From Verrucomicrobiota bacterium (GTDB lineage: Bacteria > Verrucomicrobiota > Verrucomicrobiia > Chthoniobacterales > UBA10450): DNA of 15,479 bases. The notes beneath the pieces were generated by a model. The model did no database searches. It saw only the letters and a program-made list of their open reading frames with translations, and had not been told where the DNA came from. The position numbers and the translations under genes were made by a program. Position 1 is the stretch's first letter. Each line of letters starts with the position of its first letter. Where the stretch lies: assembly GCA_003218785.1 (NCBI GenBank), contig QHOM01000016.1, positions 1 to 15,479 of the forward strand, in the 5' to 3' direction. This document shows, piece by piece, positions 13,100 through 15,479 of this stretch.

Positions 13100-13585
13100 G
13101 CCCGCGAATCACGCGAATTGACGCAAATATATGACGGAAATCATTTACAAGACTGAGAGCTACGCGATCATCGGCGCCTGCTTCGAGATGTACAATGAGA
13201 AGGGCTGCGGCTTTCTAGAGCCGGTGTATCAGGAATGCCTGGGAATTGAGTTTGAATACCAACGGATTCCCGCAATCGCGAAACCGTCGCTCACCCTCAG
13301 CTATCGAGGTCAAATCCTGACCCAGACTTATGAGCCAGACTACATCTGCTTCGGGAAAATCGTCGTCGAGTTGAAAGCCGTTTCTGCATTAACCGACGAG
13401 CACCGCGCACAGTTACTGAATTATCTGCATGCAACCGGGTTCGAGCTAGGCCTGTTAGTGAATTTCGGCCATTACCCGAAGCTGGAATACGAACGCATTG
13501 CGAAAACGCAGCGCATAAAAACGAAAACCGACCTTTCCGGTGTCTCTCTTTGATTTATTCGCGTCAATTCGTGTGATTCGCGGGC
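13100..13585 (+). mobile_element. Inverted-repeat-bounded cassette carrying a second GxxExxY gene, at the nuoL|nuoM junction
   Basis: The left arm 13100-13131 and the inverse complement of 13554-13585 match at 29 of 32 positions, the best pair in the window. The arm begins GCCCGCGAATCACGCGAA and is built of CGCGAAT-like units about 9-10 bases apart. The ORF fills the space exactly: its ATG (13131) is at the inner end of the left arm and its TGA (13551-13553) abuts the right arm. The arms are the same family as those at nuoJ|nuoK and nuoK|nuoL, where no ORF is present. No transposase gene or clear target-site duplication is seen. Confidence 0.7.
13131..13553 (+). CDS. GxxExxY family protein, second copy (PD-(D/E)XK nuclease-like)
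   Basis: 140 residues. The motif GFLEPVY is at 27-33, preceded by SYAIIGACFEMYNEKG. The nuclease-like core shows Asp70, Glu80 and Lys82 in YEPDYICFGKIVVELKA, followed by HRAQLLNYLHATGFELGLLVNFG, a typical family C-terminus. It aligns with the copy between nuoF and nuoG mainly at these motifs and differs almost everywhere else, so the two probably arrived separately and are not a recent duplication. The arms around them also differ. No Shine-Dalgarno site precedes the ATG, because the leader is the repeat arm. Function is unknown; the family is widespread, and DNA or RNA cleavage is only suggested by the fold motif. Confidence 0.9.
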   Translation: MTEIIYKTESYAIIGACFEMYNEKGCGFLEPVYQECLGIEFEYQRIPAIAKPSLTLSYRGQILTQTYEPDYICFGKIVVELKAVSALTDEHRAQLLNYLHATGFELGLLVNFGHYPKLEYERIAKTQRIKTKTDLSGVSL

Positions 13586-13646
13586 GAAAAATTTTCCGCT
13601 TCAAACAGACCGCTCGGCCAGCCGTCGCCACCAAACTTTTCCGCTA

Positions 13647-15140
13647 ATGGTTTTGTTCATCATTTTCTGCCCAATCGTTGCAGCCATTTTGATCATGGCT
13701 GGCGCGCCTGCCCGCAAGACCGCATTGGTCGCATCCGGGTTGATGTTCTTGACGACTTTGTTTCTCCTCGTGTCGTTCCAACGCGGGCAGCGCGATTTTC
13801 AGCATGTCACCTCGTTTACCATATCTCCCGAGTGGCATCTCAGTTTCACAACCGGGCTCGACGGCTTGAGCCTGGCAATGGTGTTGCTCGCCGCGATCGT
13901 GACGCTAGCCGCGGTCTGGTTCGCCGGCAGGATCGACAAGTACGAAAATGCGTTCTACGCCTGTCTTCTGTTCATTTCCGGAGGCGCTATCGGGGCGTTT
14001 GCTTCGATCGATTTATTTTTCTTTTATGCGTTCCATGAGCTAGCACTCATTCCCACTTTTTTGTTGATTGGAATCTGGGGCCGCGACAATCGCGTCGCAG
14101 CGGCGTGGAAGATCACAATCTACCTTGCGATCGGAAGCTTCATTTTGCTGATCGGCTTGATCCTGCTGTATCAGAGCGTTCCGGTTACATCGCGCAGTTT
14201 TGACATTCGTGCGTTAACAGTAGCCGCCGGCTCGGGTCAAATCTCAGCAGACGCGCAGCGCCATATTTATCTGCTGCTGATCATCGGTTTCGGAATTCTC
14301 ATCTCGCTTTTCCCGTTTCATACTTGGGCGCCGGAAGCGTATGCGTCCGCGCCGGCGCCTGCGACGATGCTGCATGCGGGAGTTTTAAAAAAGTTTGGGC
14401 TGTATGGCCTGTTGCGTTTGGCTATTCCCCTGCTCCCGGAAGGAGCACGCCAATGGACCGGCCTGCTGGTCGTGCTGCTGCTTGGAAACATCATCTATGT
14501 GGGGCTGGTTACGATCGCGCAAAAGCGGCTCGATTGGATGCTCGGTTACTCGAGCGTCATGCACATGGGTTACATTTTTCTCGGAATTGCCAGCGCCAGC
14601 ATTCTTGGCGCGACTGGCGCTGTTGTCTTGATGTTCGCGCATGGACTTTCGATCGCGCTGCTGTTTGCGATTGCAGGGGAACTCCGCAAACGCACTGACA
14701 CATTAATCCTCGATGAACTTGGTGGTCTCGGCAAAGTAATGCCCTTTGCCGGCCTCGCGTTTGGGCTCGGCGCGTTCGCCGCGATCGGTCTTCCCGGCTT
14801 TGCCAATTTCGCCGGTGAAATCCTGATCTTCTTCGGCGCATTCCAAAACGGATGGGAGATGGAGCGCTTTCATATTTTTCAAATCGCGACCGTGCTTGGG
14901 CTCTGGGGCGTCGTGATCTCGGCGGTTTATATGCTGCGCGCTTATCGCAAGACTTTTATGGGAACGCTCCCCGAACGCTTTCGGGGCTGGAAAGAACTTG
15001 TCGATCTTCGACCGGCCTTGCGCGTGCCGGTGACGCTGTTGGTCGGTGCGTTGCTTTGCTACGGGTTTTTCCCGCAATCGTTTGTGCGAATTGTCGTGCC
15101 TGCGTTTCGCACTTACCTCACCGCAAATAAACAACCATGA
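13647..15140 (+). CDS. nuoM: NADH-quinone oxidoreductase subunit M
   Basis: 497 residues, the normal size, with about 14 membrane helices. NuoM is an antiporter-like ion-pumping subunit of the membrane arm. The essential Glu131 is in FHELALIPTFLLIGIWG (His replaces the usual Trp before it). FHTWAPEAYASAPAPATMLHAG (about 224-245) and the Lys pair at 248-249 (GVLKKFGLYGLLR) form the central proton channel, and MHMGYIFLG and GLPGFANFAGE are also diagnostic. The gene starts 61 bases after the GxxExxY cassette. That spacer contains a 9-base direct repeat, TTTTCCGCT, at 13592-13600 and 13637-13645, the second copy ending just before the ATG; no ribosome site is obvious. The stop overlaps the nuoN start as ATGA. 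Confidence 0.97.
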   Translation: MVLFIIFCPIVAAILIMAGAPARKTALVASGLMFLTTLFLLVSFQRGQRDFQHVTSFTISPEWHLSFTTGLDGLSLAMVLLAAIVTLAAVWFAGRIDKYENAFYACLLFISGGAIGAFASIDLFFFYAFHELALIPTFLLIGIWGRDNRVAAAWKITIYLAIGSFILLIGLILLYQSVPVTSRSFDIRALTVAAGSGQISADAQRHIYLLLIIGFGILISLFPFHTWAPEAYASAPAPATMLHAGVLKKFGLYGLLRLAIPLLPEGARQWTGLLVVLLLGNIIYVGLVTIAQKRLDWMLGYSSVMHMGYIFLGIASASILGATGAVVLMFAHGLSIALLFAIAGELRKRTDTLILDELGGLGKVMPFAGLAFGLGAFAAIGLPGFANFAGEILIFFGAFQNGWEMERFHIFQIATVLGLWGVVISAVYMLRAYRKTFMGTLPERFRGWKELVDLRPALRVPVTLLVGALLCYGFFPQSFVRIVVPAFRTYLTANKQP

Positions 15141-15479
15141 TTACCGCGCCTGAACTTGAGATTGCGGTGCTGGTGCTTGGCATGGTGATCCTGATGCTCG
15201 AAGCATTCGCCACGGAGATCGACAAGTGTTTTCTGGCTTTCGCCGCAATTACCGGTCTGGCGGCGGTGCTGGTCGCCAGCTTTTTTGTCGCGCCAAGCGG
15301 GCTCGATCAAGCGACCGGCTTCTGGAGTTTTTATACCGCGGATCGGCTGTCGATCTTCTTTAAGCAGTTCGCGCTACTGACCACGATCCTGGTTCTAATC
15401 ATGATGATCGATTACGCGCCGGTCGTGCGCAGGTCGTTCCCCGATTCAAAAGCGCAAGCAGGACTCGGCGAATTTTTCG
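15137..15479 (+). CDS. nuoN: NADH-quinone oxidoreductase subunit N, cut by the right window edge
   Basis: The first 114 residues are present and the frame is open to the edge. The ATG overlaps the nuoM TGA by four bases, as expected for translational coupling. NuoN is the third antiporter-like pump subunit. The visible part has helices at about 7-24 (LEIAVLVLGMVILMLEAF), 34-50 and 81-92, and a stretch FYTADRLSIFFKQFALLTTILVLI that matches the family's N-terminal region. Position directly after nuoM supports the call. The catalytic Lys and Glu residues lie mostly beyond the edge, so integrity cannot be judged. Confidence 0.93.
   Translation, partial: MITAPELEIAVLVLGMVILMLEAFATEIDKCFLAFAAITGLAAVLVASFFVAPSGLDQATGFWSFYTADRLSIFFKQFALLTTILVLIMMIDYAPVVRRSFPDSKAQAGLGEFF

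Noticed and set aside
5677..13585. CRISPR array or toxin-antitoxin pairs
   Set aside because: Repeats are inverted pairs of several different families without regular spacers, and each cassette has only one ORF, with no partner gene.
13586..13646. The 9-base direct repeat TTTTCCGCT as a target-site duplication of the cassette
   Set aside because: Both copies lie on the same side of the element, so they cannot be a duplication flanking it.

Overview
The window is most of a respiratory complex I (NADH:quinone oxidoreductase, nuo) operon on the + strand, with two genes on the - strand to its left. Fully separate genes nuoD, H, I, J, K, L, M, a fused nuoE-nuoF, and the repeat families between genes fit a soil Verrucomicrobiota bacterium (Chthoniobacterales type). 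That placement is an inference from gene order and repeat style and was not tested.

Layout. 1-854 (-): the start of a membrane protein resembling the CrtYcd lycopene cyclase domain, cut by the left edge. 979-1911 (-): fabD. 1912-2109: divergent intergenic region with a palindromic repeat that can fold as a three-way junction. 2110-15479 (+): nuoD, a small BamE/SmpA-like lipoprotein gene, nuoEF, [GxxExxY cassette], nuoG, nuoH, [four-helix-bundle cassette], nuoI, [repeat], nuoJ, [repeat], nuoK, [repeat], nuoL, [GxxExxY cassette], nuoM, nuoN (cut by the right edge). nuoA, nuoB and nuoC do not lie directly upstream of nuoD.

How the genes work together. NuoE, F and G form the NADH-oxidising peripheral module with FMN and Fe-S clusters. 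NuoD and NuoI belong to the quinone-reducing connecting module. NuoH, J, K, L, M and N are membrane subunits that couple electron transfer to ion pumping. nuoL is broken by a -1 frameshift at a run of seven T, after which its normal C-terminus continues in another frame.

The most striking feature is what sits between the nuo genes. Six of the gene junctions from nuoF to nuoM hold an element bounded by long imperfect inverted repeats that fit tightly between one stop codon and the next start codon. Three carry a single ORF that nearly fills the space between the arms: two divergent GxxExxY proteins (PD-(D/E)XK-like) and one four-helix-bundle protein of the 23S rRNA intervening-sequence type. 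Three have no ORF. At least three repeat families are present, and the arms are often degenerate short tandem repeats. The nuoE-nuoF fusion linker is itself encoded by a 7-base tandem repeat, which suggests the same process touched that junction. I read this as repeated colonisation of operon junctions by small hairpin-bounded cassettes.
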